From Acidihalobacter aeolianus (GTDB lineage: Bacteria > Pseudomonadota > Gammaproteobacteria > DSM-5130 > Acidihalobacteraceae), in contig NZ_CP017449.1 of assembly GCF_001753165.1 (NCBI RefSeq), positions 1 through 64,000 on the forward strand: DNA of 64,000 nt, in the 5' to 3' direction. A program made the position numbers and the translations under genes. This document shows positions 39,948 to 49,074 of the stretch, one piece after another (position 1 is the stretch's first letter; every line of letters begins with the position of its first letter). A model generated the notes under the pieces. The model made no database searches. It was given only the letters and a program-made list of their open reading frames with translations, and was not told the DNA's origin.

Positions 39948-42799
39948 CGAAAATCGCGAAAAAAACTGTCGTCGGTTTTCTCCTGCTATGGATTAATTTC
40001 TGGGGTATCTATGGCAATGCCGAGGCGAGCTATACGGCCTGTACCCAGAACACGTCGCCAGCTCCCACATGCAATTACGCGAACCCGCTAACGGGTCAGT
40101 GCGAAATCTACAATCAGACCTACACCTGCTACGACGCGAGTTCGTATACCAATTCGTGCGCAAGTACAAATATGACGGGGTATTACCAACTCAGCCCGAA
40201 CCAAGTGAACCTGCAGTACCCGGGCGGCAATACCTCGCTCCCGCCAAGCAGTTGGGACACGTTCTACGGGTCTGATACTACATCGTGCAGCCCAGTGCCT
40301 TCGGGTACCTGTGGTGGCATATATAACCTGGCTGCCCAGGGGAATATTACGGGTTACACCTACAACAAGGCGTGCTACGCCTCTGCACCCGGGACGATCG
40401 CGGCCTGTAATCCGAATCCCTCACAATGCACAACCCTGGATTCGAGCACTTGCCTGTCGACGATTGGTGGCTTGTGTGCGTCACAGAAGTACACGTATCA
40501 CTGTGGCGCTACGACCACGAGTTGCACGGGTGGCACGCAAGGACCGACACCTACCGCAGCAGCAGGCAACAATGGGTTTTCGAAATATGTCCTGCAGATG
40601 TCGATCGCGAATGCTTTAATCAAAAACTCAAGCTTTGTGGCCGGGCAGCTCCGCATATTCGGCGGCACGAACGACGAGTGCAAATTCATCACCAGTGGTG
40701 CGTTAAGTACGATCACGACGCTGAGCGCGATCCTCACGCTGGTCCTGACGATTTTCACGGCGGGTGGTTATGCCGCTGCTGCGGGCATTGTTAGTGCCTA
40801 CGGTGTTTCGGTTCTTAGTACGATGAAGTGCTGCAATACCAACCCCTCGCAGATCAATCCGGCCAACGGCTTGTGCACCCTGAGCGACGTCAGACTGTCG
40901 TATGCAAGGGAGAAGAATTTGGCGGTACGCGTGGACGGGGCCGGTAACGTGGGCGGCTCGCCAGCGGATAGCGGTACCGGTGCCGCCGATGACTGCCTCG
41001 ATGCCCCTGGGGCTGGTATTGGGCCTACCGGACCCATAGTGATCTCGACGAACACCTCCTGCGCGATTACGGACTATGTGCAGCAGAATGTCCTGATCAG
41101 TCAGCAATCCTGGTGCTATTTCCCCAATTTCTTGTCGAAGACCGTGCAGGTACAGGGGAGGGCGCAGCTGCAGCAGCTCCTTACCGCGAATGCGGCCGGG
41201 GCCATATCATCGCCACTCGCCGCGGCGTATTACGGATCCAGCGCGGGTGCCGGCGACTGGACTACGCCGATCAGCGTGAATGGCAACCTTGTTTCGATGT
41301 GGCAGTGGGCTGGTGAGTGCAGTTCACCTGCCACCTCGCCTGCAGGCGACCTCAATGGTATTTGTCCCACGCAAAACTCGGCCTGGCTTGCAATCTGCTC
41401 AGCCGGTACGTCTTGCCCTGCCTCACCCGGCGGGAACCCGAACTTCTCGGGTCCCAATACGCTGAACAACGGCAACGTGGGGTGGACCTTCGTGCCGATC
41501 GACAGCACGTCGACAACGCCGGCTACCCTCAATCGCTTTGCGTTGGCACAGGGTCAGTGCTCAGGTACTGGCACGGCCGACATGTGCAATTACACCGTCC
41601 ATGCGTGGAAAGCCGGTATCGGAGGCACCCTGCACGCCGCGCTCAAGCTCAAGTGGCCAGAGGCTTATCCAGCGACGACCGGCTTCAATTCCGACTTCAC
41701 GAGCACATCGCCTATGGGCGATAACATTGTGCTCGAGGCCTACACGTACAACGACAGCAACGGGCAACCGGCGAGTATGTCGCCTATCGTGCGGTATTCG
41801 CTCAATGGCGGCTCGACGTGGAGTGGCCCGATTACCTTGCCCACGAACCAACCCAGCATGAACTATGCGCTGCCGGGCGGGCCGGCGAGCCCTGCGATGA
41901 CGGTCTACGGCGGCTGCCAGCAGGGGATGTGCAACTACACCTTCTCGTACCAGGTCAATGTCACAACAAAACCGTGGGGCTACTACACGTGGAATGAGCA
42001 GCGGAACTGCGCGTTATGGGCCCCTCCAGTTTCATTGTTGGGGGCCTGTATTGCCAACTGCGGGTCCTACTGGGTCGACGAGACGTGCAACTCCAATACG
42101 GGCTGCACGGTGACAAACTCAACGACCGGCTCTTGCCTGTTCGGCCAGACAACACAAAGCTACGGCTATGTCTGGCACCCGGACTGCAGTGGATTCACGC
42201 TGCCGCAAATCGAGAGCATGGATTTCTCGAAAATGGATTTTTCGGCCTATCTGGCCTCGCTCTCGCCGCAGAATCCGGCCAGTTCGCTCGCTACCACCAC
42301 AGCGACCGTCAACAGCGCGCAGACGCGCGCCGCTGCGCTGCAAAGTGGCGCCCCAGTGAACGGCTACCTCAACAAAAATCAGCGCACCTTCACGATCAGT
42401 CCCGCCAATGGCGTGTGGCCCGGCACGCCGGTCACCCTCACGGCGAATACCTCCTATGTGTTGACGCAGAACAATACGAGCCAGGTGTTACCGGTCACGC
42501 AGATCGATGTGAATTGGGGCGACGGTTCGACGTCATCGCAGCTGGTGACGACGCAAACCCAGTTGGACTTCAGCCATAAATACGGGTCGCTGGGTTGTCC
42601 TTCTTCGCCGCCGACGACGTCATGCACGCCGACACCCTCTGCCCCTACCACATACCCGGTGACCGTCACTTTCCACACGGCACAGGGGAATTTCACCAAC
42701 GACGGCTCAATACTGGTGAGCACCCAGGCGCCCGTAATCAACCCGCAGAGCAACGGCACACAAACCCACGGCACCGTTGGCCCCTCTACTGCGCCATAG
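39944..42799 (+). CDS. traN: TraN-type mating-pair stabilisation protein
   Basis: 951 aa, secreted Cys-rich adhesin. Signal peptide MTKIAKKTVVGFLLLWINFW. TraN signatures: CCNTNPSQINPANGLCTLSD, LSYAREKNLAVRVDG, and QQSWCYFPNFLSKTVQVQGR. The C-terminus adds a PKD-like Ig fold (DVNWGDGSTSSQ ... FSHKYG) that is not in F TraN and may extend the surface stalk. Start after the ATGA overlap; a frame nine codons longer exists. Confidence 0.82.
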   Translation: MTKIAKKTVVGFLLLWINFWGIYGNAEASYTACTQNTSPAPTCNYANPLTGQCEIYNQTYTCYDASSYTNSCASTNMTGYYQLSPNQVNLQYPGGNTSLPPSSWDTFYGSDTTSCSPVPSGTCGGIYNLAAQGNITGYTYNKACYASAPGTIAACNPNPSQCTTLDSSTCLSTIGGLCASQKYTYHCGATTTSCTGGTQGPTPTAAAGNNGFSKYVLQMSIANALIKNSSFVAGQLRIFGGTNDECKFITSGALSTITTLSAILTLVLTIFTAGGYAAAAGIVSAYGVSVLSTMKCCNTNPSQINPANGLCTLSDVRLSYAREKNLAVRVDGAGNVGGSPADSGTGAADDCLDAPGAGIGPTGPIVISTNTSCAITDYVQQNVLISQQSWCYFPNFLSKTVQVQGRAQLQQLLTANAAGAISSPLAAAYYGSSAGAGDWTTPISVNGNLVSMWQWAGECSSPATSPAGDLNGICPTQNSAWLAICSAGTSCPASPGGNPNFSGPNTLNNGNVGWTFVPIDSTSTTPATLNRFALAQGQCSGTGTADMCNYTVHAWKAGIGGTLHAALKLKWPEAYPATTGFNSDFTSTSPMGDNIVLEAYTYNDSNGQPASMSPIVRYSLNGGSTWSGPITLPTNQPSMNYALPGGPASPAMTVYGGCQQGMCNYTFSYQVNVTTKPWGYYTWNEQRNCALWAPPVSLLGACIANCGSYWVDETCNSNTGCTVTNSTTGSCLFGQTTQSYGYVWHPDCSGFTLPQIESMDFSKMDFSAYLASLSPQNPASSLATTTATVNSAQTRAAALQSGAPVNGYLNKNQRTFTISPANGVWPGTPVTLTANTSYVLTQNNTSQVLPVTQIDVNWGDGSTSSQLVTTQTQLDFSHKYGSLGCPSSPPTTSCTPTPSAPTTYPVTVTFHTAQGNFTNDGSILVSTQAPVINPQSNGTQTHGTVGPSTAP

Positions 42800-42818
42800 G
42801 TGTGTAAGCGGTGTACAT

Positions 42819-42838
42819 TCACTACACGGAAGTAGTGA
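42819..42838. promoter_or_regulatory. Short inverted repeat before the LuxR-type gene
   Basis: TCACTAC-ACGGAA-GTAGTGA; 7-bp arms. It may be an operator for the LuxR-type regulator starting at 42871 or a weak hairpin after traN; there is no T run. Confidence 0.4.
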
Positions 42839-42870
42839 TAGCCGAGGCGGCCCGGACATGGGCACGTTGA

Positions 42871-43683
42871 GTGTCTGCGCCTGCCGGATACGTTTTCGAT
42901 GCGTCAATCCAGTGCTTGTGGGACGACCTCGCTGAATTCCCCGCATGGGAAGTCGATCGGGCTTTCAATACGCTCCTGCAGTTTCTGTGCGATGACGTCG
43001 GTGCACAGAATGTCTCCTGGCTTTTAATCTCACACACACGTGATGAGTTCCAGACCAAGGGCACGGATCTCGTCGTAAACGCCTCTGGATACCTGCATCC
43101 ACCGACCGATCAGCGGGGATGCAGTGCGCAGCAAAAAGCCGAAGCCAATAAACTTGAGCGCGTTATAGCAAGGTGCGTGTCGTTTCCGAAGAACTGGAGC
43201 GCTGTGCGCCTCGCGGATATTCATGAGGCAGAGTGGTTCGGGTCAGCTGAATTTCGTGAACACTATCTGGATTGCGGGCTGATCGATGCAATCTGGTGTG
43301 CCTGCCCGGTGTGGCCGCATGCGGATGTTTACTTGGGAATTTACCGGACAGGTGGCTTAATCCCATTTAGTATACGAGAACGCGACCGCTGTGGGTATGC
43401 GTTACGACAACTGAGGTGGCTATACCGACGCTTGATGTTGAGTCATTGTGCGACGGCCAACGGTTCAATGATGACCCATACCGAGAGACAAGTCCTGAAT
43501 CACCTGTTGGCCGGTGATAGCGAGAAGATTATCGCGGCCAACTTGAACCAGAGTCCGCATACGACTCACGACCACGTGAAATCAATCTACCGTAAATTTC
43601 ATATCAGAAACCGGGCCGGGTTGCTCTCGACCTGGTTGAGCGGTTCACCTGTTGCACACGGATCGCACCACCCTCGCAGATGA
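42871..43683 (+). CDS. LuxR-type transcriptional regulator
   Basis: 270 aa from a GTG. The C-terminal 60 residues form a LuxR/GerE HTH (MTHTERQVLNHLLAGDSEKI, then AANLNQSPHTTHDHVKSIYR, KFHIRNRAGLLSTWL). The N-terminal 190 residues do not look like a response-regulator receiver; they may form a sensor domain of unknown ligand. Downstream of traN, so a candidate regulator of transfer. Confidence 0.8.
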   Translation: MSAPAGYVFDASIQCLWDDLAEFPAWEVDRAFNTLLQFLCDDVGAQNVSWLLISHTRDEFQTKGTDLVVNASGYLHPPTDQRGCSAQQKAEANKLERVIARCVSFPKNWSAVRLADIHEAEWFGSAEFREHYLDCGLIDAIWCACPVWPHADVYLGIYRTGGLIPFSIRERDRCGYALRQLRWLYRRLMLSHCATANGSMMTHTERQVLNHLLAGDSEKIIAANLNQSPHTTHDHVKSIYRKFHIRNRAGLLSTWLSGSPVAHGSHHPRR

Positions 43684-43714
43684 TGCGACCCGTGTCATTT
43701 GCTAGTTAGCGCAT

Positions 43715-43744
43715 GCCTGGCCGGCTCTGACGGTCGGGCTTTTG
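43715..43744 (+). terminator. Intrinsic terminator
   Basis: GCCTGGCCG (43715-43723) with CGGTCGGGC (43731-43739), two G-U pairs, then TTTT. It ends the LuxR-type gene. The following 290 bp to the ERF gene show no other feature. Confidence 0.6.
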
Positions 43745-44040
43745 TCTTTTGCAATGATCGGCATTTGATCAGACATTCGTCTCCTTGGTGGAACCCCGGC
43801 GGAATTGCCGAGAAGCCTCATCGCGGGCGAAGGCTCGCTGTTTGAGGTGGGAGCAGGTTAGGAGCGAGATGGATATGAGCGAATCCCCGAAGCAGGGGGT
43901 ATGCGATTTGCGGGATACGTAGCGTGGCTCCCGTGTTCGCACGCTGTCCTGTCCGGCTTATTCGCGTGCGTACCGCAATTCACCTACAGGCATGTTGCCT
44001 GGCCTACCGTCCGGGCCCGGACGAATTGGAGCTTAATCCG

Positions 44041-44811
44041 ATGACAACAAACGCAGTTAAACCAGCGACCGTTTCCAGCATTAAGCAAAGTGAGGTCATC
44101 CAGCACGCAGGCTTGCACGAAGCCTTGTCTGCGGCTCAGTACGAGTTGATTGGCCTCGTCTTGCGTGATGGGACGAATGAGAACGTAGGGAAGGCGTATC
44201 CGACACTGGATAGGATTTTGTCGGTCCTCATCCCGGTGTTCTATCGCCACGGGCTGCTTCTGATGCAACCGCCGTCTCACCAAGAGGGTCGTCTCACTAT
44301 CAAGACGACGATCGTGCATGTCGCCAGCGGAGAAAGCGTGATCGAGCCCTTTGAGATCATGGTGCCATCCGGAGCGTCGATAACGGTAATTGGAGCGTTG
44401 ATTACCTATATGAGGCGATATTCGCTGAGTCCCTTGGTGGGTTTGTCTGCAGTCGCAGATGATGACGGCCAATCGATCGGTGCGTTGTCCGTAAATAATG
44501 CAGACACACCTCATGCAACAACCGTGAGTCTTCAAGGTCGACAGGAAGCTACTGCGAATCGGTCTGATCTCAAAGTCAGTCAGCGGCCAACCCAGGGTCA
44601 GCCAGCCGAGAGTCAGCAATCTACGCCTGACAGGATAAGGGCACACCTTAAAAGTACGGGGTTAGACCAACTGCCGGACGCAGTGGCGTTCATAAATGGT
44701 CGGCCTGACTTGTCTCAGGATGAGAAGGACGAGTTGCTCGGTTTGTGCAGTAAACGCAAGGAGGAACTCGAGGCACTCGAGGCTAACCAAGATGCTGGTC
44801 AGTCGTCATAA
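44041..44811 (+). CDS. ERF-family single-strand annealing protein
   Basis: 256 aa; start MTTNAVKPATVSSIKQSEVI has GGAG nine bases upstream. The ERF domain (about 25-145) shows YPTLDRILSVLIPVFYRHGL, VPSGASITVIGALITYMRRY and VGLSAVADDDGQ. A Gln/Ser-rich linker and a short helical tail follow. Partner for the YqaJ exonuclease in homologous annealing on the plasmid or incoming DNA. Own transcription unit. Confidence 0.88.
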   Translation: MTTNAVKPATVSSIKQSEVIQHAGLHEALSAAQYELIGLVLRDGTNENVGKAYPTLDRILSVLIPVFYRHGLLLMQPPSHQEGRLTIKTTIVHVASGESVIEPFEIMVPSGASITVIGALITYMRRYSLSPLVGLSAVADDDGQSIGALSVNNADTPHATTVSLQGRQEATANRSDLKVSQRPTQGQPAESQQSTPDRIRAHLKSTGLDQLPDAVAFINGRPDLSQDEKDELLGLCSKRKEELEALEANQDAGQSS

Positions 44812-44826
44812 TCGCTTTTAATTAAT

Positions 44827-44863
44827 AGAACCCGTACTCAATTCGAGTGCGGGTTCTCTATTT
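44827..44863 (+). terminator. Intrinsic terminator
   Basis: AGAACCCGTACTC (44827-44839) with GAGTGCGGGTTCT (44845-44857), one mismatch, followed by CTATTTG. It ends the ERF gene. Confidence 0.75.
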
Positions 44864-44961
44864 GTCCGCAGCAAAACTGCAAGAGGACGTCCCGCTACGC
44901 CGGCCTTGCGGGTTACAAGCCCGGCGGTCTCGGGACGCCTGTTCAAGCGGTGCTTTTGGCC

Positions 44962-45103
44962 GGTCCCTAATAGACGGAGATCCCGGCATCAGACCGCGGC
45001 GACGGTGCTCAATAGACAACAAGACACGCCAAAGAGTGGCTGGCACGCCATAGGTCGCGTATCTGCAGGGGCGTGATCCTCAGTTTTCCGTCTATTAGGG
45101 ACC
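44962..45103. repeat. Inverted repeat in a 530-bp gene-free region, oriT candidate
   Basis: GGTCCCTAATAGACGGA (44962-44978) and its exact complement TCCGTCTATTAGGGACC (45087-45103) pair over 17 bp, 18 with the next base. The core TCTATTRGG appears twice more, at 45009-45019 (inverted) and 45112-45122 (direct, ATCTATTGGGC). A second imperfect stem lies at 44884-44938 (CGTCCCG...CGGGACG with CGCCGG...CCGGCG inside). The region up to 45394 also holds a run of ten G (about 45147) and no credible gene. Placement before the TraD operon suggests oriT or another replication/partition site. Confidence 0.5.
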
Positions 45104-45394
45104 GAGAATTTCATCTATTGGGCATGGGGTCCCGTGATCTCTCAGGGGGGGGGGCAATTTACTCGTTACACTGCAACGGTAGCTGTGCTCATCATACCAG
45201 GAGACACAGACGTTCCTCTGGTTATCAAACAAGTATTCGCAACATCTAAGTGCGCGAAATTATTTCCGACATGTGCGAATGTGTCGATTTGTGCCGCATT
45301 TACCACCTATTTGTTAAGCGCACTCGGCGGGATAATTAATAGGCAGACCGGAGTGAACAGTCGGTCTCCACCTACTTAATCGCCGAGGTGCAAA

Positions 45395-45889
45395 ATGCCC
45401 ATTTTCAAACGCCGCGATCTAAACCCTATCGAGGGAGCATTGGAATCTTTGGAAATTATCGAGACCATCGCGGAATTCATGCTGGTCCGTGAGATAAAAC
45501 CGCTTGTCCACTTGGTGGAGGCGCTGTTGAATGTGTCGTTCGCGGGGGGGATCGGTGCGGGTGTCGTTGTGTTAGCAGAGCTAGTCTTTTTCGGTCACAT
45601 TATGATTTGGCCGGTGATGCTTGGGATCATCCTCCCGGCAATTGCCATTAACTGGCCTCTTATGTCGCTCTACCTCATCGTCCTCAAGGAAGGCCAGGAT
45701 TTACTCATTGACGAAATCGACTATTACGTGCCTTTCAACAGAAAAGCCTATAAAAATCTCATGCGTGTATTGGATGTGGAGCTTAACTACGATGCTATCT
45801 TGCGCTGGTGTCGCATAGAGCAAGAAGCGTTCGAGACGGCCTTGGTATCACTGGCGACTGAGCGTAACTCAACAATGAGCGGGAAGTAA
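45395..45889 (+). CDS. Membrane protein of unknown function, 164 aa
   Basis: Starts MPIFKRRDLNPIEGALESLE behind GAGG. Two adjoining hydrophobic segments (GGIGAGVVVLAELVFFGHIM; MLGIILPAIAINWPLMSLYL) lie between soluble ends. No family recognised. Upstream of operator site e and the TraD gene. Confidence 0.6.
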   Translation: MPIFKRRDLNPIEGALESLEIIETIAEFMLVREIKPLVHLVEALLNVSFAGGIGAGVVVLAELVFFGHIMIWPVMLGIILPAIAINWPLMSLYLIVLKEGQDLLIDEIDYYVPFNRKAYKNLMRVLDVELNYDAILRWCRIEQEAFETALVSLATERNSTMSGK

Positions 45890-45962
45890 CGCCACGGATG
45901 TCGTAATTCGGTCTCGAGGACATGTCGGCAATGCGCGATGTCTCAAGCACTGGAAATCGGCG

Positions 45963-45985
45963 CAGAATGGTATAATATCATTCTG
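45963..45985 (+). promoter_or_regulatory. Palindromic operator overlapping -10 (site e)
   Basis: The best copy of the plasmid-wide palindrome: CAGAATG and CATTCTG arms around GTATAATAT, symmetric over 23 bp. It contains TGGTATAAT as extended -10 and lies 25 bp upstream of the TraD-like gene, so repressor binding would block transcription directly. Confidence 0.7.
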
Positions 45986-46010
45986 TGCGTCGTGGCAGGA
46001 GTACGACTGA

Positions 46011-47753
46011 GTGTTCGATCCTCGTGGTATCAATCTGGGTGGTCGCGCCGATGGTGCGGCCATCGCCTCTCTCATGGCCGCCGGAATACTGACATCGCCT
46101 GCATTCCCGGACATGGCGAGCATGGTTGCGGGTCCGGCACTTGCTGCAGGCGGTGCTTCATGGCTCGCATGGCGCTACCTTCGTGAATGGCGACAGCGCC
46201 ACATGTTGCCCAGCAAATTGGGTTTTAGGTCAGATCCCCAGGTCATTGCCGCGGGCCGCCATGAGGCCATTCGAGAAGCTCTGCTGTTTGGGTATACGAC
46301 CGACAAAGGTCTGCCTGTCTGGGGTTCCTACCAGGACCTGATGGGACATTTGGTCGTTAAGGGCCAGTCGGGTGTCGGTAAAACGGTGGGCCAATCCGGG
46401 CTGATGTTTCAGCACATCCTGAATGGCGGTGGCGTCCTGTTTATTGACGGCAAGCTGGATTACGAAACCCTAGAAACGATGCACCAGATGATGGTGTGGG
46501 CCGGCCGTGAAGGTGATTTTCGCGTCATTAATCCTGGTAAGCCGGAAATCAGCAATACCTACAATCCCATCCTTGATGGTGACAGCGACGAAGTCGCGGC
46601 CAGGTGCTTGTCGTTGATACCCGACACGTCGAATTCACCGGGTGCAGACCATTTTCGACAGCAGGCCAACCAGGGTATTTCAACGCTGATTGCCGCGTTG
46701 CAAAGGACAGGTCTTGCTTACAACTTTATTGACTTGACGATACTGCTGCAAAGTTCAGCGGCGCTTGATTATCTTGAACGGATTTTGACCCGTGAGGCGC
46801 CCGATGCACCGGAGCGCATTAATCTGTCGATATTCCTGAACCAGTTTAGACGGGGAAAAGGAATCAATATCGAGGCGCTAAAAAGTACGTTCGGCGGTAT
46901 CGGTGGTCGGCTTTATATGTTTGGTACCGGGAAATTCGGGCAGGTCTCTAATCATTACAATCCACAGGTGCGTTTGTTTGATGATTTGTTAGCTCAGAGA
47001 GTGATTTATGTAATGCTCCCTACGATGGGCAAGGCTGAGGCCGCTAGTAATTATGGGAAGATGGTAACAGGAGATTTACGCACGGCTGTTTCATGGCTTC
47101 AAGATCTACCCAAGGAGCAACGCCCATGGCCGCCGACCTTCGGATTATTCGATGAGGCCGGATCATATATTACGAAGGCCTGGGACCGACTTTTTGAGCA
47201 AAGTCGGTCGAGTCATACGATTTTGGCCCCCGCCTTCCAAACGGACGCAAACCTTGAGGCCATCAGCCAGGAATTGCGTGAGATGGTGGAGGGTAATACC
47301 TGGTTCAAGCAGTACTACAAACTCGGCACTCAAGCTACGGCTGAGTCTGCTGCCGAAATGATCGGTATGATTACGCGGGTGCAACGCTCGCTCACGATGA
47401 GCGACTCTGAAAGCGCATCCAGTCAAGTACTTCGGACCACCCCCGAAAGTAACGAAGGCGCTGCCAGCGGCGTGGCCTACCAAGAACGAGAGCAAGAGGA
47501 GTACCGAATATCGCCGGATCAATTAAAGCGACTGGACCGTGGCGAATGCGTCCTCACTTATGGTGGCGACCGGGTTTATAACCTGCGTGTACCGATGATC
47601 CAGTTCAGCGACGAATTCAAAGAGAAATGCCCGCCCTTTACACCGCGCGATATCACCCCACCCTTCCGCCAGGGCATTAACCTATTTCGACGTGTCGGCG
47701 AATTCTTAAGCGCGGAATCGCAACAAACGCTCGAAAACGAGGCCAAGGGGTGA
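46011..47753 (+). CDS. traD: TraD-like type IV coupling ATPase
   Basis: 580 aa. Brings the relaxed DNA to the transfer channel. N-terminal hydrophobic stretch (about 15-55), then the VirD4/TraD motor: Walker A GQSGVGKT at about 118-125, VLFIDGKLDYETLE, and a Walker-B-like FGLFDEAGSYI near residue 380. The C-terminal TraD/TraG tail is present (RISPDQLKRLDRGECVLTYG). Shorter than F TraD and without its acidic tail. A GTG start directly follows operator site e. Confidence 0.82.
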   Translation: MFDPRGINLGGRADGAAIASLMAAGILTSPAFPDMASMVAGPALAAGGASWLAWRYLREWRQRHMLPSKLGFRSDPQVIAAGRHEAIREALLFGYTTDKGLPVWGSYQDLMGHLVVKGQSGVGKTVGQSGLMFQHILNGGGVLFIDGKLDYETLETMHQMMVWAGREGDFRVINPGKPEISNTYNPILDGDSDEVAARCLSLIPDTSNSPGADHFRQQANQGISTLIAALQRTGLAYNFIDLTILLQSSAALDYLERILTREAPDAPERINLSIFLNQFRRGKGINIEALKSTFGGIGGRLYMFGTGKFGQVSNHYNPQVRLFDDLLAQRVIYVMLPTMGKAEAASNYGKMVTGDLRTAVSWLQDLPKEQRPWPPTFGLFDEAGSYITKAWDRLFEQSRSSHTILAPAFQTDANLEAISQELREMVEGNTWFKQYYKLGTQATAESAAEMIGMITRVQRSLTMSDSESASSQVLRTTPESNEGAASGVAYQEREQEEYRISPDQLKRLDRGECVLTYGGDRVYNLRVPMIQFSDEFKEKCPPFTPRDITPPFRQGINLFRRVGEFLSAESQQTLENEAKG

Positions 47754-47756
47754 CGC

Positions 47757-48686
47757 ATGGCCGAGGGGCATCAAGAGACGATAGATGATGACGATGAATT
47801 CGATGCATTCCCCGTCTCAGACATCAACGAGCCTGAGCACGGCCAAGACAATATTCGATCAAGCCAATCACATCGCAGCGATCGCGCTACCGTACCTAGA
47901 ATGGACGCTGGCAATTTCGCTAGTGATGCTCCTGTTCAAACCGACGAGGGACTTGGTGCTCTGGATATATGGCACCTTGTTGACGCCAGCGGTATTAGCC
48001 GTGGCTGGGAAGTTCCTGATGTGGGTCTGGTGGATGATCAAGCAGATGGCGAAAGCCCACATCGTCGTGATGCGGAACTTGTTTTTGCCTCGCAGGCGCA
48101 TTTACCCAAGCCTAGAAAAGCCAGAAGACGGCGGCGGATAGGCGTCAACCTCCCGACATTTACTGAATACGATTTCGATGAAGGCGTTTCACGTGAGGCA
48201 TTCGTGTACTTGCGAGACAATGTCCGCGCCTGTTATCTCAAACGTGGCGTCGAGGCCTGGGAAAGACAACTAGCACTGACCTGGGTGTTTATCGGTGACG
48301 AGACGCAGCCCTTTTCATTTGACCTCTGCTGTCGCGTGCTCGAGGCCGACCCCCAGAATGTGCGGGCCCGCCTGCAGTACGAATTTTATCTTCGCGGTTA
48401 TGTCCTGAGCGAACCCTTTGGGCTCCTGTGTGCCCCTCTCCCCGAGTTTATTGCCAATCTCGCTGTGTACGCAGCGGGACAGCGCGGAGCCCGTGTGACG
48501 GCCGCCATCTGGCGCTGGCCGGGGGTGTGCGCACGCAACTTGAGCGCCTTTCTGGCCACCGAGGGCGAGCCTATACCTGATCGACAACTGGTTGAACTCA
48601 TCGAGCGCCTGGACTCCACCGGTGCGATCCAGGATTACGGGGCTGATTGTTGGTTTGCGACAGGGCGAGGCATGTGGAGTGACTGA
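47757..48686 (+). CDS. Hypothetical protein, 309 aa
   Basis: Starts MAEGHQETIDDDDEFDAFPV with AAGGGG seven bases upstream, three bases after traD. The first 120 residues are hydrophilic and overlap another frame; the C-terminal 185 (VNLPTFTEYDFDEGVSREAF ... CWFATGRGMWSD) are clearly coding. No family recognised. Its stop overlaps the next start (TGATG). Confidence 0.6.
   Translation: MAEGHQETIDDDDEFDAFPVSDINEPEHGQDNIRSSQSHRSDRATVPRMDAGNFASDAPVQTDEGLGALDIWHLVDASGISRGWEVPDVGLVDDQADGESPHRRDAELVFASQAHLPKPRKARRRRRIGVNLPTFTEYDFDEGVSREAFVYLRDNVRACYLKRGVEAWERQLALTWVFIGDETQPFSFDLCCRVLEADPQNVRARLQYEFYLRGYVLSEPFGLLCAPLPEFIANLAVYAAGQRGARVTAAIWRWPGVCARNLSAFLATEGEPIPDRQLVELIERLDSTGAIQDYGADCWFATGRGMWSD
47785..48141 (+). 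CDS. Membrane protein, 118 aa, overlapping in another frame
   Basis: A frame inside the 309-aa gene encodes two strong membrane segments (YLEWTLAISLVMLLF; LLTPAVLAVAGKFLMWVWWM) followed by a basic end (PRRRIYPSL). Its third-codon GC is higher than that of the other frame in the shared stretch, so it looks like the selected one there. A clear ribosome site is lacking. Possibly a TraD partner in the membrane. Confidence 0.5.
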   Translation: MMTMNSMHSPSQTSTSLSTAKTIFDQANHIAAIALPYLEWTLAISLVMLLFKPTRDLVLWIYGTLLTPAVLAVAGKFLMWVWWMIKQMAKAHIVVMRNLFLPRRRIYPSLEKPEDGGG

Positions 48687-49060
48687 TGGGTGCGAATTCC
48701 CTTAATTGCACAGGATGCGGCGCCCGCCCGGGTGAGCTGCATCGCCGCGGCTGCGAAATCGAATGTTGCCCCGAGTGCGGGCTCAGCCTGATTACACATC
48801 AATGTGCTCTCACCACGCCACGAATTCGGTGGAGCGGAGAACAGACGGGCACTGCTGAGTGCAGGGCCTTTGGCTGGTACACACGGCTGGTGTTGGGTAA
48901 AGGCTGGGTGCGGTGCGAGAAGCACGAGTCAGGTGCGCGTCCCGATTTACAGCGCCTGCATGTCGAGGCCGTTTGGGATAAGCGGGCAGCGCGTTTCCGT
49001 ATACCGCGCCCGCCACTTCACTTTCCGATCTCGCTGTGGCCTCAACGGGAAACCCGATAG
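48686..49060 (+). CDS. Zinc-ribbon-like hypothetical protein, 124 aa
   Basis: ATG overlaps the preceding stop. N-terminal Cys pairs (LNCTGCGARPGELH, CEIECCPECGLSLITHQC) suggest a treble-clef or zinc-ribbon fold. The C-terminus is basic. No family recognised. Operon member between the TraD-associated gene and the SprT-like gene. Confidence 0.6.
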   Translation: MGANSLNCTGCGARPGELHRRGCEIECCPECGLSLITHQCALTTPRIRWSGEQTGTAECRAFGWYTRLVLGKGWVRCEKHESGARPDLQRLHVEAVWDKRAARFRIPRPPLHFPISLWPQRETR

Positions 49061-49074
49061 GAGAGACACATGTC

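Noticed and set aside
45134-45379. 81-codon plus-strand frame after the G run
   Set aside because: No ribosome site, odd composition, and it overlaps the structured non-coding region.
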